Shown: positions 46,037 to 62,842, counted from the stretch's first letter. The stretch is DNA of 64,000 bases from Hyphomonadaceae bacterium (GCA_024743315.1 JANSWU010000004.1:62001-126000); one strand, 5' to 3'. The notes: generated by a model not told the origin, from the letters alone. Translations and numbers: made by a program.

Positions 46037-47413
46037 TTATAATAAAAACAAGGTCGCCAGACCCAAGAAACTGAAGAATGCCATCGTATCCGTGAGCGTC
46101 AACACAAACACAGAAGATGCAACCGCAGGATCTGCACCAAGGCGCTTCAACGTTAACGGGACCAGGATACCCGATGCGCCCGCCCATAGGAAACTCGCAA
46201 GCATAGCAACACCCAGAACGATTGAGAGTTTGACATCCTGGAACCAGAATTGCGCCACCAATCCAACACCGACCGCGAAAATTACGCCATTCACCAATCC
46301 GGTGAGGGTTTCGCGCACGACCGCGCGACGCCCTGCCTTGCCCTCCATTTCGCGCTCCGCGATCGCGCGCACGGCAACCGCCAAGCCCTGGCTGCCAGCA
46401 TTCCCCGCGAGGGCGGCGACAACCGGCATGAGGATGGCCAATTGAACGAGCTGATCAAGCGCGCCCTCAAACATCGCGATAATGGCTGAAGCAATGAAGG
46501 CGGTGATCAGGTTGATCCCTAGCCAAGGCGCGCGCGCCTTCACAGATTCCCAAACTGTATCAGACCCGTCTGCTGACGACACGTTGGCAAGCGCCAGCAG
46601 GTCTTCAGTGTTTTCTTCCTGGATGACATGCACCATATCGTCGACGGTAATCATTCCCACCAGGCGCCCATCGTGATCCTTCACAGGCGCTGAAGCGAGG
46701 GCATATTTCTGGAACTGATACGCGACTTCTTCCTGGTCAAGATCGACATGAATGTCGGAATTAAAAGTCTCCATAATGTCAGCGAGTTTGACATCACGGA
46801 CCGTGCGCAAGAGTTGTGACAGTAAAACGTATCCGAGCGGCTTATTGCCAGGATCAACCACATAGATTTCGTAAAAGTCCGTCGGCAGATCCTCGGCATT
46901 ATCCCTCGCGAAATCGATGGTTTCACCGACGGTCCAGAATTCCGGGGCGGCCAGGAATTCGCGCTGCATCAGGCGCCCGGCGCTATCTTCCTCAAACTCG
47001 AAACTGGCTTCAAGCACGGCCCGATCCTCGGGCTCCAACTCCTCAAGGATACGTTCCCGGCGATCTTCATCGAGATCCTCCAGAACCGCTGTAGCGTCGT
47101 CGGTTTCAAGCTCATCGAGGACTTCGACAACCGCTTCATCGCTCATCACCTCAACGGCGTCTTCGCGATATTCTTCGCGCAACTCGATCAGGATCTCGGC
47201 CGGCAGATCGCCGCCGAGCAGGTCCATCGCTGCTTCAAAACGCTCGCTCGAAAGCTGTTCCAGCAAGTCGGACGCGTCCGCCGGGTGTTCGGCTTCCAGG
47301 GTCTCACGGACAAGCTTGCCAGCGCCTGCGTCAATCGCCTCGCGCAGGGCGGCAATGAGCACTTCTCGGCGCTCCTCGCTGTCTTCAGCCGGGATTTGAG
47401 GCGTTTCAGTCAT
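46037..47413 (-). CDS. mgtE: MgtE-family magnesium transporter
   Basis: A 458-residue Mg2+ channel: N-terminal superhelical MgtE_N domain (about 20-130; DASDLLEQLSSERFEAAMDLL, LDELETDDATAVLEDLDEDRRERIL), tandem CBS domains (about 145-265; MQREFLAAPEFWTV and LVGMITVDDMVHVIQEENTEDLL) and five C-terminal transmembrane helices (about 290-458) containing PVVAALAGNAGSQGLAV, the selectivity region with the conserved GNxGxQ. It lies 84 bases downstream of hemA on the same strand as the bacteriochlorophyll operon, whose BchH enzyme needs Mg2+; whether it is cotranscribed is not known. Confidence 0.95.
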   Translation of the reverse strand: MTETPQIPAEDSEERREVLIAALREAIDAGAGKLVRETLEAEHPADASDLLEQLSSERFEAAMDLLGGDLPAEILIELREEYREDAVEVMSDEAVVEVLDELETDDATAVLEDLDEDRRERILEELEPEDRAVLEASFEFEEDSAGRLMQREFLAAPEFWTVGETIDFARDNAEDLPTDFYEIYVVDPGNKPLGYVLLSQLLRTVRDVKLADIMETFNSDIHVDLDQEEVAYQFQKYALASAPVKDHDGRLVGMITVDDMVHVIQEENTEDLLALANVSSADGSDTVWESVKARAPWLGINLITAFIASAIIAMFEGALDQLVQLAILMPVVAALAGNAGSQGLAVAVRAIAEREMEGKAGRRAVVRETLTGLVNGVIFAVGVGLVAQFWFQDVKLSIVLGVAMLASFLWAGASGILVPLTLKRLGADPAVASSVFVLTLTDTMAFFSFLGLATLFLL

Positions 47414-47497
47414 AGCGCCTCTTTGGCTTGATCGCCGACTCGGCGCAAGCCGTTTTTCGAACCGCTACAACTCCCGCCCAAACCGGGCGGCGTTCGA

Positions 47498-48724
47498 TTA
47501 TCCGACGTCTTTATAAGCCGCGCGCGCAAGCTCACAGCGTGACCAGATACTCGACAGCGCTTCGATCAGATGATCGATGTCTTCATCCGAATGGATCGGC
47601 GATGGCGTGATCCGCAAACGCTCTGTTCCCTTGGGCACGGTCGGATAATTGATCGGCTGAACATAGATACCGTGCTCTGCCATCAATGTATCGCTGATCA
47701 TCTTACACTTGACCGGATCGCGCACCATGACTGGCACGATGTGACTCGGGTTTTCCAAGACCGGAATGCCGACTTCCCGGAACTTCTCGCGCACGCGCTT
47801 GACCTGGCGACGCTGCTGCATGCGTTCGATATCACTCGTCTTGAGGTGGCGGATGCTCGCCAACGCGCCCGCGGCGACGGCCGGCGGCAAGGCAGTGGTG
47901 AAAATGAACCCAGACGCGAAGCTGCGAATGTAGTCGCAAATCGTGTCGGACGCGGCGATATAACCGCCGAGAACGCCAAACGCCTTGCCAAGCGTGCCTT
48001 CAATTATGTCGATCCGATCCATCAGGCCTTCACGTTCGGCAACGCCGCCCCCACGAGGCCCGTACAGGCCGACCGCGTGAACTTCGTCGATATAGGTCAT
48101 GGCCCCATAGCGATCCGCGACGTCACAAATCTCTTTGATCGGCGCAATGTCACCATCCATGGAATAGACTGACTCGAAGGCCACCAGTTTGGGCACATCT
48201 GCTGGCAGTTCAGACAGAACCCGATCGAGATCGCGGACATCATTGTGTTTGAAGATTTTCTTATTCGCCTTGCTGTGACGAATGCCTTCAATCATTGAGG
48301 CGTGGTTGAGTTCATCAGACACGACAACGCAATTCGGGATGCGTGCCGCCAATGTGCTCAGCGTGGTCCAATTGGACACATAGCCGGAGGTGAACAGGAG
48401 CGCGTTTTCCTTGCCGTGCAGATCCGCCAGCTCGCGCTCGAGCAGCACGTGGTAATGATTGGTCCCGGAAATGTTTCGGGTGCCGCCCGCGCCAGCGCCG
48501 CACTTGTCCAGCGCAGTATGCATGGCATCCAGAACTTCCGGATGCTGCCCCATGCCGAGATAATCGTTTGAACACCAGACCTTCACCGTGTCCGGTCCGA
48601 TATCGCCGTGATTGTCAGCGACCGGGAATGTCCCGTTTCGGCGTTCAATATCCGCAAATATGCGATAATTGCCCTCGCCTTTCAGCGCCGACAATTCGCT
48701 TTCAAAAAAGGCCTCAAAATCCAT
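47498..48724 (-). CDS. hemA: 5-aminolevulinate synthase
   Basis: The 408-residue PLP enzyme condenses glycine and succinyl-CoA to 5-aminolevulinate, the first step to haem and bacteriochlorophyll. The PLP lysine is Lys247 in EGTLGKAFG; other signatures are [16 protein letters not shown] (about 50-65), [37 protein letters not shown] and [15 protein letters not shown]. This is the C4 (Shemin) route used by alphaproteobacteria. It is the last gene of the photosynthesis superoperon and its ATG overlaps the puhE stop by one base (TGATG), as in other puhE-hemA pairs. The hairpin at 47474-47490 downstream lacks a T run. Confidence 0.97.
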   Translation of the reverse strand: MDFEAFFESELSALKGEGNYRIFADIERRNGTFPVADNHGDIGPDTVKVWCSNDYLGMGQHPEVLDAMHTALDKCGAGAGGTRNISGTNHYHVLLERELADLHGKENALLFTSGYVSNWTTLSTLAARIPNCVVVSDELNHASMIEGIRHSKANKKIFKHNDVRDLDRVLSELPADVPKLVAFESVYSMDGDIAPIKEICDVADRYGAMTYIDEVHAVGLYGPRGGGVAEREGLMDRIDIIEGTLGKAFGVLGGYIAASDTICDYIRSFASGFIFTTALPPAVAAGALASIRHLKTSDIERMQQRRQVKRVREKFREVGIPVLENPSHIVPVMVRDPVKCKMISDTLMAEHGIYVQPINYPTVPKGTERLRITPSPIHSDEDIDHLIEALSSIWSRCELARAAYKDVG

Positions 48725-49533
48725 CAGGTCCTCCCATACTCCAAGTTCTCGTTCTGTTGTTTCGTTTTGGCGGTCGCTTTCTTACGAACCGCCCATGACC
48801 AAAGTTGCTGATCCGGAATCGGCAGGATCAGCGCGATATGTTCAAACACGGCGAGCAGTGCCAAAGTGCCGAGCAGCAAATAACCTGTTGCCTCCACTGT
48901 GCCGGACTGACCCGACAAACCATTGAACAGGAGCGCAACCGCAACCGCGCTCGTCAGCAGGATAAAGAGAGGATAAGACCGCGTGCGCTGGCGTGTGTTG
49001 AAATAGGTCGACAGATATTTCAGGTGCATCGGCAAGAAGTGATGCGAAGCATTCGGTGCCCCGAAGAAGATCAGCAGTTTAGCACTGATCCGCATCCCCC
49101 AGAGCAAGCCGAAAGTCGCCGCTGCCACCTGGTTCGCCGCACCCAGGCTCAGCCAAATGATCAGGGCCGCATGGGCAGCGATTAAAAGTTCGTGATGAAT
49201 CACGGTTTGCGCGGAAACCTTGAACCGCTGCCAACCGCTTAACCCGGTCGGGCAATCAGACCGGCGCGGCCCGGCAATATACCCGAATAGAAGCATGGCC
49301 TCATGCCAGGCCCAAAGCGCGATGCCGACAAGGAAGCCTGCATAGGCGCCCGCGATCGAATGCACGTCTCTTAGTTCGATGACGGCAAATGTTGCGCCGA
49401 CCACGAGCATGGACAATCCGATCGCCGCGACTGCGCGTACGGTTTCGCCCCGCCCGACCAGCCAGATCAGCACACCCGTGCTGACCCACCAGGCCAAGAC
49501 TGCAAAAACAATGGGGGCGAGCGTATCGAGCAT
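48724..49533 (-). CDS. puhE: photosynthetic complex assembly protein PuhE
   Basis: A 269-residue inner-membrane protein with about seven transmembrane segments (for example [59 protein letters not shown]), matching PuhE/DUF3623. In Rhodobacter it influences bacteriochlorophyll levels and reaction-centre/light-harvesting assembly. The ATG overlaps the acsF stop by one base (TAATG). Conserved text includes [39 protein letters not shown] and [10 protein letters not shown]. Confidence 0.92.
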   Translation of the reverse strand: MLDTLAPIVFAVLAWWVSTGVLIWLVGRGETVRAVAAIGLSMLVVGATFAVIELRDVHSIAGAYAGFLVGIALWAWHEAMLLFGYIAGPRRSDCPTGLSGWQRFKVSAQTVIHHELLIAAHAALIIWLSLGAANQVAAATFGLLWGMRISAKLLIFFGAPNASHHFLPMHLKYLSTYFNTRQRTRSYPLFILLTSAVAVALLFNGLSGQSGTVEATGYLLLGTLALLAVFEHIALILPIPDQQLWSWAVRKKATAKTKQQNENLEYGRT

Positions 49534-50621
49534 TACCAAACCGGCTCCAAACGGACGCGAACCGGTGGACGATTTTTGCGCGTTCGCATGAAGTACAAAC
49601 CAGCGAATTGCAGCCCGCAGCGAACCGCAAGGCCCATCCGATTGAACCGCCCGAACATGCCATTCTTGGCTTTGGACTCTTCCATTCTATCGGCGAGAAC
49701 GCGGAGCTTCTCCAGTTTCTCATAGAATTTCGGATGATCGATATCGAGTTCGATCGGGAAGACCTGACGGGAAATTTCAGTGGTCAGTTTGAACACTTCA
49801 TGATCATAGGTTTTCGGATCCAGGCCGAGCGCGTCATGGAAAACAGGACGGCGATGATCGCGGATGTACATTGTGGCGAAAACCGCGAGCAGGAAGAAGC
49901 GAATCCACAACCGGTTGTGACCCTTGAGAAGTTTCGGGTCCGCGCGCATTAGCAGCGCGAAGGCCTCACCATGCCGGAACTCATCATTGCACCACTCTTC
50001 AAACCACTTGAAAATTGGGTGGAAGCGCTTGCTTGGATTTTTCTCCAGTTGCCGGAAGATGGTGATGTACCGCGCATAACCGATCTTCTCTGAAAGATAG
50101 ACACTGTAGAAAATGAATTTCGGTTTGAAGAATGTGTATTTCTTGGTCTTTGTCAGGAAGCCGAGATCAACACCGATGCCGAAATCTCGAAGCACGTGGT
50201 TGATAAAGCCTGCATGGCGGGCTTCGTCGCGGCTCATCAGTTTGAATAAATCGACGACATCCTGGTTCGTGGCCTTGCGCGCGATTTCTCGATACAGGAC
50301 ACAACCGGAAAACTCCGCCGTCAGGGAGCTGACCAGGAAGTCGACAAATTCGGCTCTCAGCGCCGGATCGAGTTGATCGAGGATATCGTCAAACTCATCG
50401 GTCCGTTTGAAATGACCCTTATTCGGATCATCCTTCATTTCCTGGATCAGTGCATCCCATTCCTCACGAACAGAGGAAACGTCCAACTTATCCATTTCAT
50501 CGAAATCTGTGGTGTAGAAACGCGGGCTGAGCAGCGTGTTCTCGAGCGCGGCATCATTCGTATCGAACTCGGCGGCACGCTCCCCAAGCGCCTCTTCAGC
50601 GGTGACATTCTGGAAACTCAT
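49533..50621 (-). CDS. acsF: aerobic Mg-protoporphyrin IX monomethyl ester oxidative cyclase
   Basis: A 362-residue di-iron oxygenase that closes ring E of the chlorophyll macrocycle using O2. The ferritin-like iron ligands are in [20 protein letters not shown] and [14 protein letters not shown] (EARH pattern) and the later [19 protein letters not shown] pair. The anaerobic BchE alternative is not in the window, so pigment synthesis at this locus depends on oxygen, fitting an aerobic anoxygenic phototroph. It overlaps the small orf96 upstream by four bases and puhE by one. Length and location next to puhE-hemA match alphaproteobacterial clusters. Confidence 0.96.
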   Translation of the reverse strand: MSFQNVTAEEALGERAAEFDTNDAALENTLLSPRFYTTDFDEMDKLDVSSVREEWDALIQEMKDDPNKGHFKRTDEFDDILDQLDPALRAEFVDFLVSSLTAEFSGCVLYREIARKATNQDVVDLFKLMSRDEARHAGFINHVLRDFGIGVDLGFLTKTKKYTFFKPKFIFYSVYLSEKIGYARYITIFRQLEKNPSKRFHPIFKWFEEWCNDEFRHGEAFALLMRADPKLLKGHNRLWIRFFLLAVFATMYIRDHRRPVFHDALGLDPKTYDHEVFKLTTEISRQVFPIELDIDHPKFYEKLEKLRVLADRMEESKAKNGMFGRFNRMGLAVRCGLQFAGLYFMRTRKNRPPVRVRLEPVW

Positions 50622-50908
50622 CGCAGGATCTCCGTGGTAAAATTGACTTCATAAAGTTCGTCCAGCTCGAACATGGATCGAATTCTAATCCAGAGTTTCT
50701 CGAGCGGGTTGGCGCGGCGGATTGTGGCTTCACGCTCAATCGTAATTGTCTCACCGAATGGCACCTGGACTGGCGCGCCGTGCACCGTGATGCGGTCGCC
50801 AATCTCAGGCTGAGTGTGCCCCGGAAGTTCGACATGTGCTTCCAGCGACTCCCATGTATGGGTGATGCGGATAATGCAGGGCAATCGAAGTCTGGATGTT
50901 GAGCTCAT
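50618..50908 (-). CDS. conserved photosynthesis-cluster small protein (orf96)
   Basis: A 96-residue soluble protein between puhC and acsF. It contains [19 protein letters not shown], a beta-rich middle ([27 protein letters not shown]) and ends in [17 protein letters not shown]. No transmembrane helix. An equivalent short gene sits at this position in many alphaproteobacterial clusters, yet it has no established role; the beta-strand character and place suggest a small factor in reaction-centre or AcsF assembly, which is inference. Its ATG overlaps the puhC stop (ATGA) and its stop overlaps the acsF start. Confidence 0.78.
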   Translation of the reverse strand: MSSTSRLRLPCIIRITHTWESLEAHVELPGHTQPEIGDRITVHGAPVQVPFGETITIEREATIRRANPLEKLWIRIRSMFELDELYEVNFTTEILR

Positions 50909-51369
50909 GGCATTTCCCTTGTTGGATGCGCGTTGAAGAGCTGCGCAAAATCGTTTTGATTGGCATCACCGAACGCGGTGAGCGTGATGGATTTTCCTGT
51001 GGTCGGATCAAACAGGACGACATTGTTCGTGGCCGATAATTGCAGCTCAAAGGGCGGGGTCGGCCCAACGCCTTTTTGTTGCCGGTCCATCGACAGTGAT
51101 CGCAAGGCCGTGCGCACAAAGCCGCCTTCGCCGGGACCAAATACGTGGATCGCTTCTTCCGTTTGTGGATCATAAGCGCCGACGCCACCATTCGCTTCGT
51201 CCAGGAAACGCACTTGAATTCGCTCTTGCGCAACCTCATTGGATAGATCTGCGACGCCAATGCCGGTCAGGCTCGATATCCCGACAAAACCCGTCACGCT
51301 TGTGACGAGCAAACCAAGACCGAATAGGAGTGGTTTTGGAATTTGAATATCATGGCTATGCGCAGTCAT
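50905..51369 (-). CDS. puhC: photosynthetic complex assembly protein PuhC
   Basis: A 154-residue protein with one N-terminal transmembrane helix (about 13-36, PLLFGLGLLVTSVTGFVGISSLTG) and a periplasmic beta-rich domain containing RFLDEANGGVGAYDPQTEEAIHVFGPGEGGFVRTALRSLSMDR, the signature of PuhC, which aids assembly of the reaction-centre/light-harvesting complex. Two ATGs are adjacent; the second (51367-51369) is five bases after GGAG and was chosen. Confidence 0.93.
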   Translation of the reverse strand: MTAHSHDIQIPKPLLFGLGLLVTSVTGFVGISSLTGIGVADLSNEVAQERIQVRFLDEANGGVGAYDPQTEEAIHVFGPGEGGFVRTALRSLSMDRQQKGVGPTPPFELQLSATNNVVLFDPTTGKSITLTAFGDANQNDFAQLFNAHPTREMP

Positions 51370-51380
51370 CATGTCTCCTC

Positions 51381-52067
51381 TTAGGTCGCTGGAACGCCAG
51401 CAGCGGGGGCGAGGTCTGGGCGTTCATTTTCAGACGCTTGATCAAGCTCGAGCTGAACCGCCTCGGGCGCGTGATCATGCACCGCACGCGCAAGAATCTC
51501 TGCCACCTCTTGCGGGTCTTTGATTCCGCGCATCATCGGTTGCGGCTTTGAGAATTTAAACGGTCGTGCGAATGGCCAGAGGTGAAGGTAAGGCGGCTGG
51601 CCCGGCCCAGACAGTTGGAACGAAATATCGCCAATGCGCGGGCTTTTCCGTTTCAGTTGAGCGCTCGCCATTTTCGAGAACGGCACATTCACATATTTCC
51701 GGATTGCCGCGCCATAGCGGAGAACAACCCGATGATTTGTAATGGTAAAAATAGCCGCTCGGCTCATCGCGTACGACAATCCGAGTATGAGCGCGACCGC
51801 GACCATTGCAAACATCAGCGAACTGCTGACCACATTGGTCAAAGCCCCGGATTCGGCGCCCGTGGCGGAGAGGTTGGCCAAACGGAACACCGTCATCACC
51901 ACAAAATAACCGAGCACCCATCTCAGACGGAACGCCCCAAATGCCAGCGCAGTTGCGCTCGGGCGACCCTGCCAAAGGATTGATTCACCCTCTGGCAGTT
52001 TGTCTGGCATGCCCCGAACGGGTTCGGCCGGCCCGTCTTCTTCGTCGTGAAAAAGTCTCATAGCCAT
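51381..52067 (-). CDS. puhB: photosynthetic complex assembly protein PuhB
   Basis: A 228-residue membrane protein with an N-terminal soluble PDKLPEGESILWQGRPS segment and three transmembrane helices (about 46-64, 75-97 and the segment before TNHRVVLRYGAAIRKYVNVPFSKMASAQL), a PH-like domain typical of PuhB. It promotes reaction-centre assembly. It starts ten bases before the puhA stop, so translation is coupled. Confidence 0.93.
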   Translation of the reverse strand: MAMRLFHDEEDGPAEPVRGMPDKLPEGESILWQGRPSATALAFGAFRLRWVLGYFVVMTVFRLANLSATGAESGALTNVVSSSLMFAMVAVALILGLSYAMSRAAIFTITNHRVVLRYGAAIRKYVNVPFSKMASAQLKRKSPRIGDISFQLSGPGQPPYLHLWPFARPFKFSKPQPMMRGIKDPQEVAEILARAVHDHAPEAVQLELDQASENERPDLAPAAGVPAT

Positions 52068-52843
52068 GGCTCAATCAGGTCTGGTGTGGCGTAGAGCTTG
52101 CCGCCGCCAAAATAACCACAAATGCGGTCTTCTTCACGGCGTGTGACGGATAGCTCTTCTTTGGTTTTCGGGGCTGCCCGCAATTGATCGGCTGTAACCG
52201 CCTCGACCTCGATTTTCGGGCGCCGCCCGCCGACTACTTTGACAAAGCCCATGGGGACCAGCACGCGCTCATCTTTGCCATCATTCGACACTTCGACTTC
52301 GAGATATCGGATAATCGCCTCAGAGCGATCGACCCAGAGGTCCACGACTGTGCCGCCGACTTGCTTATCGGTGCAATGAACTTCCAGGCCGCGTGGGTCG
52401 CGATCCTGTTTTGCGACCTCAAAACCCGGACTGTCGCGATAAGGCGCAATCCGTGGCTTGCCTTCCAGGGTGAGGTCCGGAACGTCCTCGCGCATGGCAT
52501 AAGAAGCCGGCCCAACGCCATCCTGCATCGGATCGCCAGACGGCACCAAGGGCGCGCCCGGCCACACCGCGGTGCGTTTCATGGCCAATTCGCGCGTATC
52601 GCGAGGTCCGAAAGCCTGCGTGAGCGTGCCGCGACCGTGCGGAAGTTTGAAAGTCTTCTTCGGAGGCATCCAGAATGTCCCGGATGGCTCTTCCTTGCCC
52701 GTCGTATCCGATTCCAGCGGATATCCTTCTCTGCGGTCTTCGCGTCTGAGATAGAAAATCAGCCCGAAAAAGAAGATCGTGAAGGCCCATAAGCATATAT
52801 CGACAAGGTCGATACCTGCTACATATTCACCGTCAAAAATCAT
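52058..52843 (-). CDS. puhA: photosynthetic reaction centre H subunit
   Basis: The 261-residue H subunit has one N-terminal transmembrane helix (about 10-30, DLVDICLWAFTIFFFGLIFY), followed by the signature LRREDRREGYPLE and a cytoplasmic PRC-barrel-like domain (VHCTDKQVGGTVVDLWVDRSEAIIRYLEVEV). It caps the L and M subunits and channels protons to QB. A strong ribosome-binding site (AAGGAGAAGG) lies just upstream. The pufLM genes that encode its partners are not in the window. Confidence 0.97.
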   Translation of the reverse strand: MIFDGEYVAGIDLVDICLWAFTIFFFGLIFYLRREDRREGYPLESDTTGKEEPSGTFWMPPKKTFKLPHGRGTLTQAFGPRDTRELAMKRTAVWPGAPLVPSGDPMQDGVGPASYAMREDVPDLTLEGKPRIAPYRDSPGFEVAKQDRDPRGLEVHCTDKQVGGTVVDLWVDRSEAIIRYLEVEVSNDGKDERVLVPMGFVKVVGGRRPKIEVEAVTADQLRAAPKTKEELSVTRREEDRICGYFGGGKLYATPDLIEPWL

Positions 52844-52865
52844 TGTCCTTCTCCTTTATGGCGCA

Positions 52866-54299
52866 TTAGTCGGGAAACGCCGCTAACCCGAATTTACTGT
52901 TTTTATCGACTGCTTCCTGACGCGCGTGCGCGGCGATCGGCCCAAGCACCACGAGCGTCACGAACAAAAGCAAGATTTCGATGTGATAGACGACGCTGTA
53001 GCCAATCGCGGTCTGGTCCAGACCTTGCCAGAACAGGCCTGTACTCATTAGCGCGTCAACACCGTCCTTGATGGCTCCGCCAATCGCTAATGCGAAGCCT
53101 GCGGCCGTCGCTTGCACGGCGCCCCAGGCCCCGAGCGCAATGCCGCTATCGCTGGACTCAGCGAGTTCCATCGCCGAGGTCAGCATGCAGACGGAAAACA
53201 ATCCGCCTCCGAGGCCGATCAGGAATGTGCCGATTTGGAAGATCATCGGAACGCCTAGTGGCTGTGCAAAAATCACCAGCGTGAAGGCCACAACGCCGAT
53301 CAGAACCCCGATGGCCCCAAGCCGATGGGTTTCGAGACCAATGACGAGACCCTTAGCTGCCGCCGCAAACCCGAGAATGGTGCCAAAGGCAAACACAGCT
53401 GTCAGTCGCGTCGTTTCACTCACGGTCATGCCGAGCAATTCGGCCCCATAAGGCTCAAGCAGGATGTCCTGCATGCTGAACGCCATGGACCCTACCCCGA
53501 CCGCCATCAGTAAGCGCTTGGACCGGACATCGCTCATCAGCTTGTGCCAGGATTGTTTGAAATTTGCCGTCTGGGCTGTGCCCTCGATGACGGCAGGGTT
53601 GCGGACTTCCTGACGCCATAGGGCGATCACGTTCAAAACAATGACCACGACGGCGGAGCCCTGAATGACCCGCACCAATTTGTCATGCGAGAAGTCAGTT
53701 AACAGCGCGCCATAAATCAGAGCGCTGACGCCCATGCCGACCAGCAACATGACATAAAGCAAGGCCACGACCCGCGGACGGACATCCACGGGCGCAATAT
53801 CTGTCGCGAGCGCCAGGCCTGCGGTTTGTGTGGTGTGCAGTCCGGCCCCGACCAGCAAGAACGCAAACGCGGCGCCAAGCTGTCCGATCCAGGCTGGCGC
53901 TTCACCCGCCCCAGACAGCAAAATGAGCGCGAAAGGCATGATGGCGAGGCCACCAAACATGAACAGGGAGCCAAACCAGATATAGGGACCGCGGCGCCAG
54001 CCGAAGACCGAAACGTGCGCATCTGATTTGTGGCCGATCAAGGCGCGCAATGGCGCAAAGACGAGCGGCAGAGAGATCATCAGCGCGACCAACCAGGTCG
54101 GTACAAATAGCTCGACAATCATCACGCGGTTGAGCGTGCCCGCGAGCAAAGTCAGGATCATCCCGACACTGACTTGGAACAGAGACAGGCGCAGCAGCTG
54201 GGTCAAAGGCAGGTCATCGCTCGCCACATCGGCGAACGGTAGGAGCTTTCGGCTCAGCCCTTTCCATGCATCTGCGAGTTGTGGCCTCTGTTCTGTCAT
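52866..54299 (-). CDS. lhaA: light-harvesting assembly protein LhaA (PucC family)
   Basis: A 477-residue major-facilitator-like protein with about twelve transmembrane helices, of the PucC/LhaA/BchG-linked family that assembles LH1 complexes by delivering bacteriochlorophyll. Conserved segments: LPLTQLLRLSLFQVSVGMILTLLAGTLNRVMIVEL (first helix), LRALIGHKSDAHVSVFGWRRGPYIWFGSL, and AGLHTTQTAGLALATDIAPVDVRPRVVALLYVMLLVGM. The start overlaps the bchM stop (ATGA). Confidence 0.95.
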   Translation of the reverse strand: MTEQRPQLADAWKGLSRKLLPFADVASDDLPLTQLLRLSLFQVSVGMILTLLAGTLNRVMIVELFVPTWLVALMISLPLVFAPLRALIGHKSDAHVSVFGWRRGPYIWFGSLFMFGGLAIMPFALILLSGAGEAPAWIGQLGAAFAFLLVGAGLHTTQTAGLALATDIAPVDVRPRVVALLYVMLLVGMGVSALIYGALLTDFSHDKLVRVIQGSAVVVIVLNVIALWRQEVRNPAVIEGTAQTANFKQSWHKLMSDVRSKRLLMAVGVGSMAFSMQDILLEPYGAELLGMTVSETTRLTAVFAFGTILGFAAAAKGLVIGLETHRLGAIGVLIGVVAFTLVIFAQPLGVPMIFQIGTFLIGLGGGLFSVCMLTSAMELAESSDSGIALGAWGAVQATAAGFALAIGGAIKDGVDALMSTGLFWQGLDQTAIGYSVVYHIEILLLFVTLVVLGPIAAHARQEAVDKNSKFGLAAFPD

Positions 54300-54976
54300 C
54301 CAGACACCTCCACAGCGTGAGAGATATAGAAGCCGGATTTGATCCGCTTCGAATTCAGGATGCGATAATCAGACAGCGCCTTGTATACGGACTGTTCGCT
54401 ATGCGGCTTGATCGCCGGCGAACGATCGCCGCGCGGAAACAATTTCCCGACCGCGTGCATGACGCTGAGCAATGGCGTGCTCGGTGCAAACGTGAACGAA
54501 CAGGATTGGGTCGAGAGTGAGATCAGGCGGTAAAGCGTCGATTGGAAATCCTGCATGTCATAATGGATGACCGAATCCATGCAGACGACATAATCGAATG
54601 GCCCACCGGGGGGATTGAGCATGTCCCCGACGCGGAAATCAACGCTGCCTTTGAGCGGCAAATTTTGAGCTCGTTCTGCGGCGAGATCGACCAATGATTT
54701 CGACAAATCGATCGCGACCACATCGGCGCCGCGCGCGGCGGCTTCCATGGCCAATTGCCCTGCCCCGCATCCAGCATCCAGGACCCGCGCGCCTTGCAAG
54801 TCCTGTGGCAACCAGCTCATCAGGGTCGCCCGCATATTGTCCCGGCCGGCGCGCACCGTGGCCCGCACTCCGGTCAGGGGTTCGTCCGAGGTCAGCCGCG
54901 CCCACGCATCAGCGGCGGTGCGATCGAAATACTCTTCGATCTCATTGCGGCGGCGGAGATAATTGGTGGCGCTCAT
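54296..54976 (-). CDS. bchM: Mg-protoporphyrin IX O-methyltransferase
   Basis: A 226-residue SAM-dependent methyltransferase that methylates the ring C propionate of Mg-protoporphyrin IX. Motif I is RVLDAGCGAGQLAMEAAARGADVVAIDLS (about 63-92); later PPGGPFDYVVCMDSVIHYDMQDFQSTLYRL and FTFAPSTPLLSVMHAVGKLFPRGDRSPAI are specific to BchM. It is two bases after bchL and overlaps lhaA by four. Confidence 0.96.
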   Translation of the reverse strand: MSATNYLRRRNEIEEYFDRTAADAWARLTSDEPLTGVRATVRAGRDNMRATLMSWLPQDLQGARVLDAGCGAGQLAMEAAARGADVVAIDLSKSLVDLAAERAQNLPLKGSVDFRVGDMLNPPGGPFDYVVCMDSVIHYDMQDFQSTLYRLISLSTQSCSFTFAPSTPLLSVMHAVGKLFPRGDRSPAIKPHSEQSVYKALSDYRILNSKRIKSGFYISHAVEVSG

Positions 54977-54978
54977 CG

Positions 54979-59541
<4,563 letters not shown>

Positions 59542-59552
<11 letters not shown>

Positions 59553-61061
59553 AATGCGCCTTTGCTTCATACAACGTATCGAGCGAAATCGTGTCGAGAT
59601 GGCGTTCCCGCGCAAACTGCTCTGTGTTCTTGCGCGCCTTGCCACGGACGAAGAACGGGACCTTACGTAGTTCGGCTTCTGCTTCTGGCGCCCAGCCGAC
59701 GCTGGTTGGTAACTCCGTCACTGTTGCAGGCGATTCCGCGTGGCCAGAAATGTGCGATGGGCCAGCTGCGTCATTGAATTCAAAGTCCTCACGGAACATT
59801 CCGAGCAAGTGTTCTTCCAGTCCCATTAAGAGGGGGTGGATCCAGGTATCGAAAATGACATTGGCCCCTTCGAAGCCCATTTGCGGCGAATAGCGCGCTG
59901 GATAGTCATGCACATGCACCGGGGCAGCGATCGTAGCGCAGGGTACCCCAAGCCGCTTGGCGATATGGCGTTCCATTTGGGTGCCGAGAATGAGTTCTGG
60001 CTGGGCCTTGGAAATCGCGTCTTCAACTTCGAGGTAATCGTCGGTGATCAGCGCTTCGACGCCATACTTTTTGGCCGCGTCTCGAACGTCCCGGGCGAAT
60101 TCGCGATTGTAGCAGCCGAGGCCAACCACTTCGAAGCCGATCTCTTCGGTCGCGACCCGAGCGGCAGCAATTGCATGAGTTGCATCTCCAAAGATGAAGA
60201 CCCGCTTGCCGGTAAAATACGTGGAATCGACCGAGTTTGACCACCAGGGCAAATTGCTCTGATCAAGGTCCTCGGTTTCGAGCAAATTGCCGAGTTCGCG
60301 AACCTCTTGAATAAACTCGCGGGTCGCACCGACACCAATTGGAATCGTCTTTGTATAGGGTTGGCCAAATGTCTTTTCGAGCCAGCGCGCTGTCGTCTCG
60401 GCAATCTCCGGATAGAGCACGACATTGAAGTCAGCGTGTCCGATCTGCTTAATGTCGGCTGGTGAAGCGTGCAGCGGCGCAACGATATTCAGATCGACGC
60501 CGAGATAAGACAATAGCCCGGCAATTTCACTCACGTCATCGCGATGTCGAAATCCGAGCGCTGTCGGACCCAGAATGTTGCAGCGCGGGCGCCCCCGCAC
60601 CGGCTTGGCGCGCCGAACCGTTCGGTCGGCAAGATTGCGGACGATCTGGTAGAATGTCTCAGACGCGCCCCAATGCTCTTTTTTCGAAAATGATGGCAGC
60701 TCAAGCGGGACGACGGGGACCGGCAGGCCAATCCGTTTTGCCAACCCACCCGGATCGTCCTGGATCAGCTCTGCGGTGCAGGACGCGCCGACAAGTATCA
60801 AGTCCGGGTCAAATCGATCATGGGCTTCGTTTAACGTCTTCTTGAACACGTTCGCCGTATCGCCGCCGAGGTCGCGCGCTTCGAATGTTGTATAGGCTAC
60901 TGGCGGGCGCTCGGACCGGCGCTCAATCATCGTGAAGAGCAAATCGGCATAAGTATCGCCTTGCGGCGCATGCAGCACGAAATGGACATCATCCATCGCG
61001 GTAGCGACACGCATTGCGCCAACGTGCGGTGGCCCCTCATAAGTCCAAACGGTCAGTTTCA

Positions 61062-61062
<1 letters not shown>
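59542..61062 (-). CDS. bchB: dark-operative protochlorophyllide reductase subunit B
   Basis: A 506-residue NifK-like catalytic subunit. It begins [23 protein letters not shown] and contains [17 protein letters not shown] (cluster-ligand cysteine region), HFNVVLYPE-like [61 protein letters not shown] and the C-terminal [18 protein letters not shown], which is the conserved tail of BchB. It forms the alpha2beta2 core with BchN. Start overlaps the bchN stop by one base (TGATG). Confidence 0.96.

Positions 61063-62842
<1,780 letters not shown>

Noticed and set aside
47474-47490. Hairpin after hemA as a terminator for the photosynthesis superoperon
   Set aside because: Only a 6-bp stem with no T run on the minus strand; insufficient to call an intrinsic terminator.
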